DNA from: Cohnella nanjingensis
Lineage (GTDB): Bacteria > Bacillota > Bacilli > Paenibacillales > Paenibacillaceae
Reading direction: 5' to 3'
NCBI RefSeq assembly: GCF_014212125.1
Contig: NZ_JACJVP010000026.1
Location: 134,802 to 171,091 of the forward strand
Length of the DNA: 36,290 bases
The notes beneath the pieces were generated by a model. It ran no database searches. It was given only the letters and a program-made list of their open reading frames with translations, and was not told the origin of the DNA. The translations under genes and the position numbers were made by a program. Below are positions 18,892 to 27,357 of the stretch, in pieces (position 1 is the first letter of the stretch; each line of letters starts with the position of its first letter).

Positions 18892-21800
18892 TTACTTCCA
18901 GGCGTTAATCAGCGAATCGGCGTCCGTATTCAGAATCGTTTTGGCCTTATCCTTGACCGAGCCGCTTAAATCTTTGTTGTTCAAGTGTTTGACGAAGTCC
19001 TGCATCGCCTTCAGCGCCTGGTCTTTCTTCCCGCGTTCCAGATGACGCGCAGCCTGATCCAGATCGCCGTTCAGTTGAGGAATCAACGCGCCGCTCAGCT
19101 CGCCCGAACGCTTGAACCGGTCGATCAAATGCTGCATCGAGCCCACGCTGGTGACAACGTTAAATGCGACCGTCTGATAGCGTTTGTTGCCCGCCGCATC
19201 CTCGATCGCGATCGAGGCCGACTTGGCGCCCAGCTTGCCGGCCATATCGAGATCGACGCTCGGCTTGCCGGGAGGAATCGGGAAGACGGCGCCGTCGATC
19301 GTGATCGAAGCCGAGCTGATCGCCGCCGCTTTGTCCAGCGCCGTGAACCGGAGCGTCATGAAGTCTTCCAGCGATCCGCCCTCCTCCACGGCCTTGCCGT
19401 CGGCCGCGAGCGTGAAGGCGGGGAGATCGTCCATCTTCACGACGATTCCTGCGGATACGTTGCCTGAAGCGTCTATCGCATGGATGGCGATGCCCAGGTT
19501 CGGCGCATCGGCAAGACCGGACAGCGAGGCGGTTTGAATCCCCCTACCGACGGCGACGGCGTCTCCGATCGGCTGCCCGTTGCTGACCGGCGTCAGCTCT
19601 ACCTTCTGGGCGTCGATATCATAAGGACCGTCCCAGTACAGCCGGATCGCGCCTTGGTCGCGAATCGCCTGGACGTTCTCGACGTCTCCCGGCGGAATGC
19701 TGTCCGGAACCGTAACCGGCGGCTTATCGGGCGCCGACAGCACGGACGGATCCCCGAACGTGAATTTATCCAGATTGAACAAGTAGCCGGTGCCTTTGAA
19801 CAGCAGGAACACGATATGCGGGCCGGTGACGGGAGTCGTGACGTCCGCCGAGGTCACGGCGAATTTCTGCCATCCGCCGGTTCCGGCTACGGTATCCGTC
19901 GCGATGACCGGTCCGTTCAAGCTGTCGATGCGGACTTCGATCGTGCCGCCGGCGGTATCGCTTGCCGCTTGGACGTGCATCTTCGTCGGGCTCGTGCTCC
20001 CAAAATCAATATAATTGTACATGGCATAAGGGTTGTTGGCCGCGTTGATCCCCGCCAGATACGTCTGCCCGCCGCCGTTCTCCGTTCCGAAGCCGGCGCC
20101 GCCCGTGTAGTTTTCGGCTTCCAGCTTGGCGTAGGCGTCCCGCGCTTTGCCCTTCACCGTCGTAAAGGTGAACCAGCCCAAATTGCACGGGTAGTCGCTC
20201 CCGCCTGCTCCGCGGAAAACGAGGTAGACGTCATGAACGCCGTTCGCCAGGCTGTCGTCGATATTGGCCATGAGGTCGACCCAGTTGTTCCAGTCGCCCA
20301 AGGCCGGAACGCCAATCGTCCCCGCGACCGGTCCGTCGACGCCGTCCAGCCGCACCTCGATCGTGCCGCCTTGACCGCCGCTCGACACGTGCGCCGTGAT
20401 TCCGGCAGCGCCGGATCCCAGGTCGATGCCTTTATAGAAAGCATAGGCGCCGTTGCCGATGCCGTCCAGGATTCCCGCGTCCGCATTGACGCTCAGGCCC
20501 GAGCTGCCTTCAGCATGGATGGCCTTGAGCCTGGCGTAGGCATCGGTCTTGGTCGGATCGGACGTGGTGAATTTGAACCAGTTCAAGTTGTACAGATAAG
20601 TATCGTTCGTCTTGGCGAAGACGAGATAGACGTCATGCACGCCCGTAATGACGCTCGGATTCCCCTGATCGTCCTTCAGGACGGCAACGGCATCGGAATA
20701 GGTATTCCAGCTGCCCGTTCCTTCCACGGCGAGGGTGCCGACCTTCGGGCCGTTCGCCGCGTCGAGATGAACCTCGATGTTCCCTCCGCCCGTCGCGCTC
20801 GACGCTCTGGCGATCAATCCGACCGCTCCGGCGCTGCCGAAATCCACGTTCTTGTAGGCCGCGAAGCCGCCCGCCTGGATGCCGGCCAGCTGCAGCGTGC
20901 CCTCCGAGCTGCCTTCGAGACCGAATCCGCTGCCGACGCTGTACGATTCCGCCTCCACTTTGGCGTACGGATTCCTCGCTTGGACGGGAAGCGTAGCGGA
21001 ACCGGGCTGCAAGACGGTCAAGGCTTCGACGGCCGCGGCGGACGACCAGGATTCATAGGTGCCGGAGAGCAGCTGCCCCGCCCAGTTGCCGTCCACGATC
21101 CCGTCGGCGTTCCGGTTGCTCCAAGCCGTATTCGTATTGGCCGCCAGCCATTCTTTGAATTGGGTTGCGAACGGCTTGTATACGTCCTCGGAGCTGCGAT
21201 CGAGCGCCTGCTGCAGGTAGGCCAGGTTGCGGACCAGGATCGTCTTGCCGCCCTTCAGGTCTCCGTTCGGCCCCTCGTAACGGAGCAAGCCGTTCCCGTC
21301 GACCAGATGATTCTGGGTGAAGGCGGCCGCCTTCACGGCATCGTCCAGATAGACGCGGTTCCCGGTGATGCGGTACAGGCCGACCGCCGAGCCGATGAAC
21401 GTCCCCTGGTTGTAATGGGTCGCGTCCGGCACCGCGCCGTTCTTCATCTCGATGCGGTCGAACACTTTGCCGTTGCCGTCCGTCAGCATCGTCTTGCCCC
21501 AACGGTAGATGCGGGTGGCCGCCTCCAGATAATGATCGTCCTTGGTCGCGTTGTACAGATAGACGGCCGCTTCGGCAGCCGGGAAGTTGATGCAGGCGTT
21601 CTTGGTGGAATGATCGGTGTTCATCCACCAGATCCCGCCGTTCGCAAAGCTGTCTTCCCATTGCGTATCGTAGACGAAGTCGAAATAATATTTCGCCTTC
21701 TCCAAGTAACGCGGCTCTTGGGTGATCTCATAGGCGCGCGCGCTGCCCATGGCCCACCACATAATATCGTCGTTGAAATGATTGTCGGTCCAATCCGCCC

Positions 21801-22185
21801 CGTACTTGGCCACGGTCCCGTCGAAGATCTCGTCGATCTGATTGCGCAGCGTCGCCTTCAAGCCTGCGTCGGAGGTATGAAGGTACGCATCCATCACCAG
21901 CTCCCATAGCTCCGCTTCGACCCAGAAGCCTTGGTAGTTCGTGCCGCGATTCGAATTCGACCAGAAGAACTTGGCATTCGGGTCCCAGAACGCCTGATTG
22001 AACGCCTTCATCGCCGTATCTGCATCGGACGGGCTAAAGCCGATCTGAGATGCGGCCGGCGTCGCCGTCGCGCCCTCTGCCGCGTTCGCCGCGGGAGTCC
22101 CGAAACCCGACCACGAAGCCGCCGCGAAGACCATTGCCGCTGCCCATCCGAATCCAATCGATCTTTTCCTTCTTTTCGGCGCCAT
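18892..22185 (-). CDS. Secreted GH76 endo-alpha-1,6-mannanase, 3x CBM6, FIMAH
   Basis: 1097 aa. Signal peptide: KRRKR, hydrophobic core, cleavage near ANA-AEG (about 35). GH76 domain about 45-395 with the catalytic pair Asp139-Asp140 in NDDIMWW and the NGGIWW stretch at 182-187; the family hydrolyses alpha-1,6-mannan backbones. Then three CBM6-like modules of about 130 residues (404-541, 547-676, 682-811), each ending in a NL(N/G/D)WF-TF-type strand. Copies 1 and 3 open with EAE (411-413, 689-691); in copy 2 these are KAI (554-556), so its canonical site is degraded. A fibronectin-III-like domain (825-920), an Ig-like domain (921-1012) and a C-terminal FIMAH domain (1013-1097) follow; no sortase or SLH motif. 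ATG 22185 with GGAGG seven bases upstream. Confidence 0.93.
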   Translation of the reverse strand: MAPKRRKRSIGFGWAAAMVFAAASWSGFGTPAANAAEGATATPAASQIGFSPSDADTAMKAFNQAFWDPNAKFFWSNSNRGTNYQGFWVEAELWELVMDAYLHTSDAGLKATLRNQIDEIFDGTVAKYGADWTDNHFNDDIMWWAMGSARAYEITQEPRYLEKAKYYFDFVYDTQWEDSFANGGIWWMNTDHSTKNACINFPAAEAAVYLYNATKDDHYLEAATRIYRWGKTMLTDGNGKVFDRIEMKNGAVPDATHYNQGTFIGSAVGLYRITGNRVYLDDAVKAAAFTQNHLVDGNGLLRYEGPNGDLKGGKTILVRNLAYLQQALDRSSEDVYKPFATQFKEWLAANTNTAWSNRNADGIVDGNWAGQLLSGTYESWSSAAAVEALTVLQPGSATLPVQARNPYAKVEAESYSVGSGFGLEGSSEGTLQLAGIQAGGFAAYKNVDFGSAGAVGLIARASSATGGGNIEVHLDAANGPKVGTLAVEGTGSWNTYSDAVAVLKDDQGNPSVITGVHDVYLVFAKTNDTYLYNLNWFKFTTSDPTKTDAYARLKAIHAEGSSGLSVNADAGILDGIGNGAYAFYKGIDLGSGAAGITAHVSSGGQGGTIEVRLDGVDGPVAGTIGVPALGDWNNWVDLMANIDDSLANGVHDVYLVFRGAGGSDYPCNLGWFTFTTVKGKARDAYAKLEAENYTGGAGFGTENGGGQTYLAGINAANNPYAMYNYIDFGSTSPTKMHVQAASDTAGGTIEVRIDSLNGPVIATDTVAGTGGWQKFAVTSADVTTPVTGPHIVFLLFKGTGYLFNLDKFTFGDPSVLSAPDKPPVTVPDSIPPGDVENVQAIRDQGAIRLYWDGPYDIDAQKVELTPVSNGQPIGDAVAVGRGIQTASLSGLADAPNLGIAIHAIDASGNVSAGIVVKMDDLPAFTLAADGKAVEEGGSLEDFMTLRFTALDKAAAISSASITIDGAVFPIPPGKPSVDLDMAGKLGAKSASIAIEDAAGNKRYQTVAFNVVTSVGSMQHLIDRFKRSGELSGALIPQLNGDLDQAARHLERGKKDQALKAMQDFVKHLNNKDLSGSVKDKAKTILNTDADSLINAWK

Positions 22186-22278
22186 TACTTAACCTCCCAT
22201 GGAATCGATTCGTACTGCCGACCTCGTCCTAGCCCAACCCCCATCGTTGTCGAATGCATCACCTCCTTCATCGCGAAG
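22186..22278 (-). other. GH76 leader with orphan perfect SD and short ORF
   Basis: On the minus strand, AAGGAGGTGAT (about 22265-22255) pairs with 11 consecutive bases of the 16S rRNA 3' end, far stronger than the GH76 site itself. The next ATG is only two bases after GGAGG, poor spacing; read from it, a 24-codon frame (MHSTTMGV...) ends in TAATG overlapping the GH76 start. It could be a leader peptide coupled to GH76 or a ribosome standby site. I see no good promoter in this gap, so GH76 is probably read through the preceding terminator or from a promoter I cannot recognise. Confidence 0.4.
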
Positions 22279-22317
22279 AAAAAAGAGGAGCCGAAAGATG
22301 TGCTCTTAGTCGGCTCC
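22279..22317 (-). terminator. Terminator between lipoprotein and GH76 genes
   Basis: On the minus strand, GGAGCCGA (22317-22310) pairs with TCGGCTCC (22294-22287) and is followed within two bases by six T (22284-22279). It starts 16 nt after the lipoprotein stop, so it is a good intrinsic terminator that would make GH76 expression lower than that of the importer. Confidence 0.85.
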
Positions 22318-22332
22318 TGCTGCCCTCCTTCG

Positions 22333-23709
22333 TTACTTCGAAGCCTGAATGACTTTATTGATCTTGTCGGCCATGCCTTGGAGTTCCTTTTCGCCGCCTT
22401 TGCCGGCAAGCACGTTGTTCCATACGGTGTCGATGAACGGGTTCGCTTTGCCCGCCCAGGCAGGCAGGAAACGGACGGGCTCCGTATCGGGCGACTTCAG
22501 AATATGGTCGATGCCGTCGGCCAGATCCTGGTGACCGGACTTTTTCAGGGCGTCGTAATAGGAAGAAGCGGAAGCCTGGAAAGCGGACGGAGCGACCGGC
22601 GTCTGCGGCAGCACGTCCTGGTACATCGTCGAGTCGAGATACTTCAGCACCTTCCAGACGGCGTCCGGGTTCTTGATGCTGACCGGGCTGGCCCAGCCGA
22701 CGGCGTCGTAGATCTCGGACTGCTTGTCGACGACCGGCATCGGGACGTAGCCCCACTTCAGGTTCGGCGCGTTGCGGATCAGATCGTCGGCGACCCATTG
22801 GCCTTGATAGGTCATGCCGACCTTGCCGTCTTTGAACGGCCCCATAATATTGGACAGATCGAAGTTCGGGGGGTTCATCGCGCCGTCGGCGATGGCCTTC
22901 TGGTACTTGGCGACGAGCTCCACGAACTGCGGGCTGATCTCCACCTTCATCGGGTTCAGGAGGTTGTCGGCGAACGGAGCGCCTCCCGCGGATACCGAAT
23001 ACAGCGAGACCGTGAACGGATCGGGGTGGCCGTAGTAGCCGTACTGCTGAACGCCGTTCTGCTTGGACGCCAGCTTCCCCATCGCGTTGAAGAAATCGTC
23101 GTACGTCCAACCCGGCTTCGGCTCGGGAAGACCGGCATCCTGGAACAGCTGCTTGTTATAGAAAATGCCGTACGTGTTCAGAAGGCCTGGCAGACCGAAG
23201 TTCTTGCCGTCGACCTTCCAGCTGTCGGTGACGCCGGGATAGAAGCCGTTCATGAACTCTTGATCCGCGCTCGCGTGCGACGTCCAGTCGAAGAGCAGAT
23301 TCTGCGCCTGATCCTGCAGCATCATATCGTTGCCCAATTCGAAAATATCCGGCGCCTGCTTGGCTGCGATCATCCCGTTGAGCTTCACGCCGTAATCGCT
23401 GAGCGGAGCGGGCATCAGCTTGACGGTAATGCCCGGGTTATCCTGCTCGAATTTTTTCATGCTGTCCATGATTTTATTGTTCATATCCTGCGATTCCCAC
23501 GTCATCAGCGTCACTTCGACATTGGCTTTGCCGGGATCGGCCTTGGTCCCGGTATCGGTCGCCCCGCCGTCCGACGCTTTCTGCGATGGCGATGCCCCTG
23601 CCGTCCCCGATTGCTGCGAATCTCCGTTCCCCGAGCTGCCGCAGCCGGCGAGCATGCCGGCGACCATCAGAAATGCCGTGAGCCCCGTTCCCCATTTAAC
23701 CGCTTTCAT
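22333..23709 (-). CDS. Sugar-binding lipoprotein, CUT1 (third importer)
   Basis: 458 aa. Signal peptide MKAVKWGTGL.., lipobox LAGC with Cys23, then a Ser/Gln/Gly linker. The mature protein is a normal-length CUT1 solute-binding protein (MalE/UgpB-like). The open frame extends to 23904, but the start at ATG 23709 has AGGAGG eight bases upstream and opens the signal peptide. Last gene of gh125 > permease > permease > lipoprotein, 23 nt after the second permease and ahead of a strong terminator. Cargo most likely alpha-1,6-manno-oligosaccharides, since GH125 is in the operon and GH76 follows (inference). Confidence 0.92.
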   Translation of the reverse strand: MKAVKWGTGLTAFLMVAGMLAGCGSSGNGDSQQSGTAGASPSQKASDGGATDTGTKADPGKANVEVTLMTWESQDMNNKIMDSMKKFEQDNPGITVKLMPAPLSDYGVKLNGMIAAKQAPDIFELGNDMMLQDQAQNLLFDWTSHASADQEFMNGFYPGVTDSWKVDGKNFGLPGLLNTYGIFYNKQLFQDAGLPEPKPGWTYDDFFNAMGKLASKQNGVQQYGYYGHPDPFTVSLYSVSAGGAPFADNLLNPMKVEISPQFVELVAKYQKAIADGAMNPPNFDLSNIMGPFKDGKVGMTYQGQWVADDLIRNAPNLKWGYVPMPVVDKQSEIYDAVGWASPVSIKNPDAVWKVLKYLDSTMYQDVLPQTPVAPSAFQASASSYYDALKKSGHQDLADGIDHILKSPDTEPVRFLPAWAGKANPFIDTVWNNVLAGKGGEKELQGMADKINKVIQASK

Positions 23710-23732
23710 CTTATGACCTCCTGAAATTTTTT

Positions 23733-24614
23733 TTATTTCAAGCCGGCGGAATTGACCGACCCGAGACCTTGCATAAAGTACTTTTGGCCAAGGAAGAAGA
23801 TGAGGAGCATCGGCAGCATATAGATCAGATCCGCGGCCATGAAATAGTTCCACTGCGTCGTCCAGTTGGAGGCGAACGAAGCGAGCGCGACGGACAACGT
23901 CCATTTATTCTGATCGACCAGGTAGATCAGCGGTTCGAGATATTGGTTCCAAGAGCCGTTGAAGGCGAAAATGACGATCGTAATAACGACGGGCAGCGAC
24001 ATCGGCACCAGAATGCGCCATAGAATCTGCCGGTCGCCCGCCCCGTCCATCTTGGCGGCCTCGTCGAACGATTTGGGAATGGTGCTCAGGAATTGAATGA
24101 ACAGGAAAGTAAAGGTCGGGTTGCCCAGGTACGAGGGAACGATGAGCGGCAGCCACGTATTGTACCAGCCGATCGTGGAGAACAGATGGAAGACGGGAAC
24201 CATCCCGACGAAGCCCGGCAGCATCAAGCTGCCGATGAAGCAGCTGAACCATAGCCGCCGGCCGGGGAAGCGAAGACGCGAGAGACCGTAGCCTACCACG
24301 ACCGAGCTGAGCACCTGACCGATCGTACTGACAATCGAGATGAACAGCGAGTTGCGGAACGTCCGCCAGAAGTGAATCTGATCCGTGCCCTTGATGAAGT
24401 TGTCGAAGTGAAACTCCTTGGGGAACCACTGCGGCGTCGTCGTGAAGATGTCGTTGTTGCCTTTCAACGCGATCGTAATGACCCACAGCAGCGGATACAG
24501 CATGGCGACCGTACCGATCAGGAGGACCGCCATTCGAATGACATCCGCGGTCTTGACTTTGCGCCTTCTGCCTTCGGCGAACCGGGCGGCCGGAGCGGAA
24601 TAGATCGTCTTCAA
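23733..24614 (-). CDS. ABC sugar permease, MalG type (third importer)
   Basis: 293 aa, CUT1 permease with six membrane segments and EAA loop SFDEAAKMDGAGDRQI..VPMSLPV. Start TTG 24614; GGGAGG lies nine bases upstream. That ribosome-binding site is one arm of the palindrome GGAGGCTGCCTCC (24616-24628), so it could be hidden in a hairpin until ribosomes finish the previous gene, whose stop codon is at 24629-24631. Partner of the MalF-type permease and of the lipoprotein at 22333-23709. Confidence 0.92.
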   Translation of the reverse strand: MKTIYSAPAARFAEGRRRKVKTADVIRMAVLLIGTVAMLYPLLWVITIALKGNNDIFTTTPQWFPKEFHFDNFIKGTDQIHFWRTFRNSLFISIVSTIGQVLSSVVVGYGLSRLRFPGRRLWFSCFIGSLMLPGFVGMVPVFHLFSTIGWYNTWLPLIVPSYLGNPTFTFLFIQFLSTIPKSFDEAAKMDGAGDRQILWRILVPMSLPVVITIVIFAFNGSWNQYLEPLIYLVDQNKWTLSVALASFASNWTTQWNYFMAADLIYMLPMLLIFFLGQKYFMQGLGSVNSAGLK

Positions 24615-24628
24615 TGGAGGCTGCCTCC

Positions 24629-25534
24629 CTATCGATTATCGTTCTCGTAATGCACGAACTGATTGGAATACTTGTAGGTAATCAGCGTGAAGACCATAAT
24701 GATCAGGAACAGAATCCATACCTCCGCGATGCCGTAGCCGAACATCTTCTGCCCGAAGACGTCGGAGTAGATCTTGAAGTTCAGCAGCAAGGTCGCGTAG
24801 TTGGGGCCGCCGCCGGTCATGACCTGCACCTGGGCGAACGATTGGAACGATCCGATAATGCCCAGAATGAGCTGCAGGAACAGAATCGGCGTAATCAGCG
24901 GAAGCGTGACGTTGCGGAAGACGAGCCAGCCCCGGGCGCCGTCCATCTCCGCCGCCTCGTACAGGTCTTGGGGAACGGATTGCAGCCCGCTCAGGAAGAT
25001 GATCATCCCGCCGCCGATCTGCCACAAACCCGCGATAATGACGGAGACCAGCGCCAGCCTCTCGTTGCTTAGCCAATCCAACGGCCCCGCTCCGAACAGA
25101 TTCAGGATGCGATTGGCGAGGCCGTACTGGGGATGATAGATGAATTTCCATAGCGTGAGGGTCGCGATCATCGGCAGCACGGTCGGCAAGTAGAAGGCCG
25201 TCCGGAAAAACTTGATCGCCGGCAGCTTGCGGTTCAGCAGCATGGCCAGCAGCAGGCCGAAGATCAGGGAAGCAGGCACGTTGATGAGCACGTAGTAGAA
25301 GGTGATGCGGATGGCTTTCCAGAAGGCGGGGTCGATCGTGAATAGATAGTTGAAGTTGTCGAAGCCGACGTACTTGGGCTTGCTGTAGCCGTTCCAATCG
25401 GTCAGGGCGTAGTAGACGGACATGATGAGCGGATAGGCGACGAATACCCCGAAGCCGATGATGGAAGGAGAGATATGAAGATACCCTTTGACCCAGCCCC
25501 AATAATCCTTTTTCCGCGAAGAAGCGCTTATCAT
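24629..25534 (-). CDS. ABC sugar permease, MalF type (third importer)
   Basis: 301 aa, CUT1 permease. N-terminal membrane segment about 20-40 (SIIGFGVFVAYPLIMSV), EAA loop DLYEAAEMDGARGWLV..VTLPLITP, the GGGPNYAT stretch typical of MalF/UgpA relatives, and a final transmembrane helix before KYSNQFVHYEND. The frame is open far upstream, but that is a shadow of the GH125 gene; ATG 25534 with GGAGGAG nine to eleven bases upstream gives the family N-terminus. 29 nt after the GH125 gene. Confidence 0.92.
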   Translation of the reverse strand: MISASSRKKDYWGWVKGYLHISPSIIGFGVFVAYPLIMSVYYALTDWNGYSKPKYVGFDNFNYLFTIDPAFWKAIRITFYYVLINVPASLIFGLLLAMLLNRKLPAIKFFRTAFYLPTVLPMIATLTLWKFIYHPQYGLANRILNLFGAGPLDWLSNERLALVSVIIAGLWQIGGGMIIFLSGLQSVPQDLYEAAEMDGARGWLVFRNVTLPLITPILFLQLILGIIGSFQSFAQVQVMTGGGPNYATLLLNFKIYSDVFGQKMFGYGIAEVWILFLIIMVFTLITYKYSNQFVHYENDNR

Positions 25535-25563
25535 GATTCGGATCTCCTCCTTACGTTCATCCG

Positions 25564-26865
25564 TCACGCCTGATGCAGATCGGCCTGCGTTCCCGCGGTC
25601 TGGCCGCTCGCCCAGCGGGCGAGGAACTCCCCGAAGAGGCTGTTCGCCCATGCGAACCATGCCCGCGTGAATGTCCCGGGGTCGTCCGGGTGAAAGCTCT
25701 CGTGCATGAATCCGGTGCCCGCCGTCGTCGCCGCGAGCGTGCGGATCAGTTCCTCCTGCTCCCCGGGATCCGTCGAGGTGAGGCCCTGCATGATCAAGCT
25801 GATCGGCCAGATGTGGCCGGGCGGCGTATGGGGACTGCCGATCCCGCGGGCGTGAGCGCCGGCGAAATAATAGGGATTGCCGGGACTCAGCACGAACGCC
25901 CGCGTGTTGCGGTATACCGGATCTTCCGCCGTGCGATACCCGAGATAGGGGATGGACAGCAGGCTCGGGACGTTCGCGTCGTCCATCAGATTGAAGTTCC
26001 CGTATCCGTCCGTCTCGTAGGCGTACATCGTTCCGAACGCGGGATGCCGGACCTTGCCGTAAGTCTCGATGCCGAAAGCGATCTCCGCTTCCAATTTGCA
26101 AGCGCTTTCAGATAAAGCGGAATCGTTGTACATTTCTTGGGCCAGCTTTGACAGATCGCGGAGAATGACGACCGCGAACATATTCGCGGGGATCAGATAG
26201 CCGTACGTACAGGCGTCGTCGCTGGGCCTGAAGCCCGACCAGACCATGCCGGTGTAGTTGGTGCGCGTTCCCTTGCCGTCGAAAGGCAGCGTATCCGACG
26301 GCGGGCATCGAAATCGTTGGAAGGTATAGCCGGAGTCCCGATCGTGGCGCTGTTCGATGATCATGGTGGCGACAATCTGCTTGAACATGAGGTGAACATC
26401 CTCGTTGAATACCGAGCGGTCGCCGGTCGTTCGCCAGTAATGCGCGCACAGCTGAACCGGGTAGCACAGCGAATCCAGTTCGAATTTGCGCTCCCATACC
26501 CACGGTCCCTTTGGCGGAAGATCGCCCCCATGCCCCTGACCGTTCGGCGTCTTGTTGAATGCGTTTGCATAAGGGTCCATGGCGAGCAGCCTCGCTTGAC
26601 GGTGTATCACGCCGCGTATGAGCCGGCCAAGCTCGGCGTCCTCTCCCGCCATCTCCATGTAGGGGCGAATTTGCGCCGATGAATCTCGCAGCCACATTGC
26701 CGGAATATCTCCCGTAATGACGAATGAAGTGCCGTCATCCAGCAGTTCGACGGTGGTCTGCAGCGTGTTGGGATAGCAATTCCGGAAAACGTCGGCCAAA
26801 TGAGCATCCGCTTGCTGAAGCGAAGAGGCAATGGATTCAATCTTGCGGTAGACGGTTTCGTACAT
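25564..26865 (-). CDS. GH125 exo-alpha-1,6-mannosidase
   Basis: 433 aa, no signal peptide, cytoplasmic. GH125 enzymes (Clostridium perfringens and Streptococcus pneumoniae relatives of about 430 aa) remove alpha-1,6-linked mannose by inversion without a metal. Visible landmarks: GDIPAMWLRDSSAQ (52-65), WERKFELDSLCYPVQL, the general-acid loop SGFRPSDDACTYGY (210-223, Asp216/217), and the base Glu389 in TGFMHESFHPDDP. ATG 26865 has GAGGGG seven bases upstream; starts at 26880 (ATG) and 26892 (TTG) have none. First gene of the third importer operon, preceded by a strong promoter. An intragenic cre-like site lies at codons 252-256. Together with secreted GH76 it forms an outside/inside pair for alpha-1,6-mannan. 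Confidence 0.95.
   Translation of the reverse strand: MYETVYRKIESIASSLQQADAHLADVFRNCYPNTLQTTVELLDDGTSFVITGDIPAMWLRDSSAQIRPYMEMAGEDAELGRLIRGVIHRQARLLAMDPYANAFNKTPNGQGHGGDLPPKGPWVWERKFELDSLCYPVQLCAHYWRTTGDRSVFNEDVHLMFKQIVATMIIEQRHDRDSGYTFQRFRCPPSDTLPFDGKGTRTNYTGMVWSGFRPSDDACTYGYLIPANMFAVVILRDLSKLAQEMYNDSALSESACKLEAEIAFGIETYGKVRHPAFGTMYAYETDGYGNFNLMDDANVPSLLSIPYLGYRTAEDPVYRNTRAFVLSPGNPYYFAGAHARGIGSPHTPPGHIWPISLIMQGLTSTDPGEQEELIRTLAATTAGTGFMHESFHPDDPGTFTRAWFAWANSLFGEFLARWASGQTAGTQADLHQA
26097..26110. promoter_or_regulatory. Intragenic CcpA-type (cre) site in GH125
   Basis: TGCAAGCGCTTTCA matches TGWAARCGYTWWCW at 13 of 14 positions and has a perfect AAGCGCTT core. It lies about 755 bp downstream of the GH125 start, coding for SESACK. 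Roadblock cre sites inside coding regions are known in Firmicutes; chance occurrence is possible because the codons alone allow it. Confidence 0.5.
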
Positions 26866-26907
26866 GGTCTCGCCCCTCATCCGTTGATTCAACCCGATTT
26901 CGAGGTG

Positions 26908-26937
26908 AGTATATCACGATAAAAGTTATAAAGTCAA
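26908..26937 (-). promoter_or_regulatory. SigA-type promoter of the GH125 operon
   Basis: On the minus strand -35 TTGACT (26937-26932), 18-nt spacer, -10 TATACT (26913-26908), predicted start near 26900 and a 35-nt leader to ATG 26865. Each hexamer matches five of six positions. The inverted repeat TATC-AC-GATA (26912-26921) abuts the -10 and could be an operator. Confidence 0.8.
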
Positions 26938-27261
26938 TATATCCTTTTCGCCTTGAACTGGTATATTTACGACATTGAGATACAATGGTATTATCCTGTT
27001 CTATTGTTGATACACAGCGATCAACTAGGCGGAAATTGCGTACCGATTCCGGACTTATGTCGCGTATATCATTTCCCCTTCCGTCCCTGCGGAAGGATTA
27101 ACCCGATACGGCCCAGGACGTTTAGCACGGTTAATATATCATGATATTAAAAATGGATGATTGCTTGATGGAGGGCCATTCGACCAGTAGACGTTGCTGG
27201 ACGTAATTGGGCTGTTCACATGGGGCGGGAACTGCTTCAGTTAAAACACGACTTAAAAGGG
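26938..27261. other. Intergenic region, AT-rich, no gene recognised
   Basis: About 320 bp without a supported gene. Short open frames in it have no ribosome-binding site and no recognisable product. It contains a perfect 12-bp palindrome ATATCATGATAT (27136-27147) and a possible plus-strand promoter TTTACG-17-TATTAT (26966-26994) that leads to no gene. It may be the remains of deleted DNA next to the LtrA fragment. Confidence 0.5.
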
Positions 27262-27294
27262 AAAGCCTAACCGTACGGTCTGCGGTTAGGCTTT
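27262..27294. terminator. Bidirectional terminator
   Basis: Perfect 12-bp stem AAAGCCTAACCG / CGGTTAGGCTTT with a 9-nt loop, T-rich on both sides (CTTTT on plus, CTTTCCCTTTT on minus). Lies 63 nt beyond the stop of the LtrA remnant. Confidence 0.85.
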
Positions 27295-27357
27295 TGGCTT
27301 GGGGAAGCTCATGAATTTATCGGTGGCGGGGGGATTAAAGTTTGCCGCAAGTCGAAG

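Noticed and set aside
19480..21909. 809-codon plus-strand open frame across the GH76 gene
   Set aside because: It is exactly antisense to a well-supported mannanase gene, has an Arg-rich composition typical of GC-rich shadows and no ribosome-binding site.
18892..26865. Locus for mycobacterial lipoarabinomannan
   Set aside because: GH76 and GH125 fit the mannan part, but the arabinan there is D-arabinofuranose, which GH51 L-arabinofuranosidases are not expected to cut.
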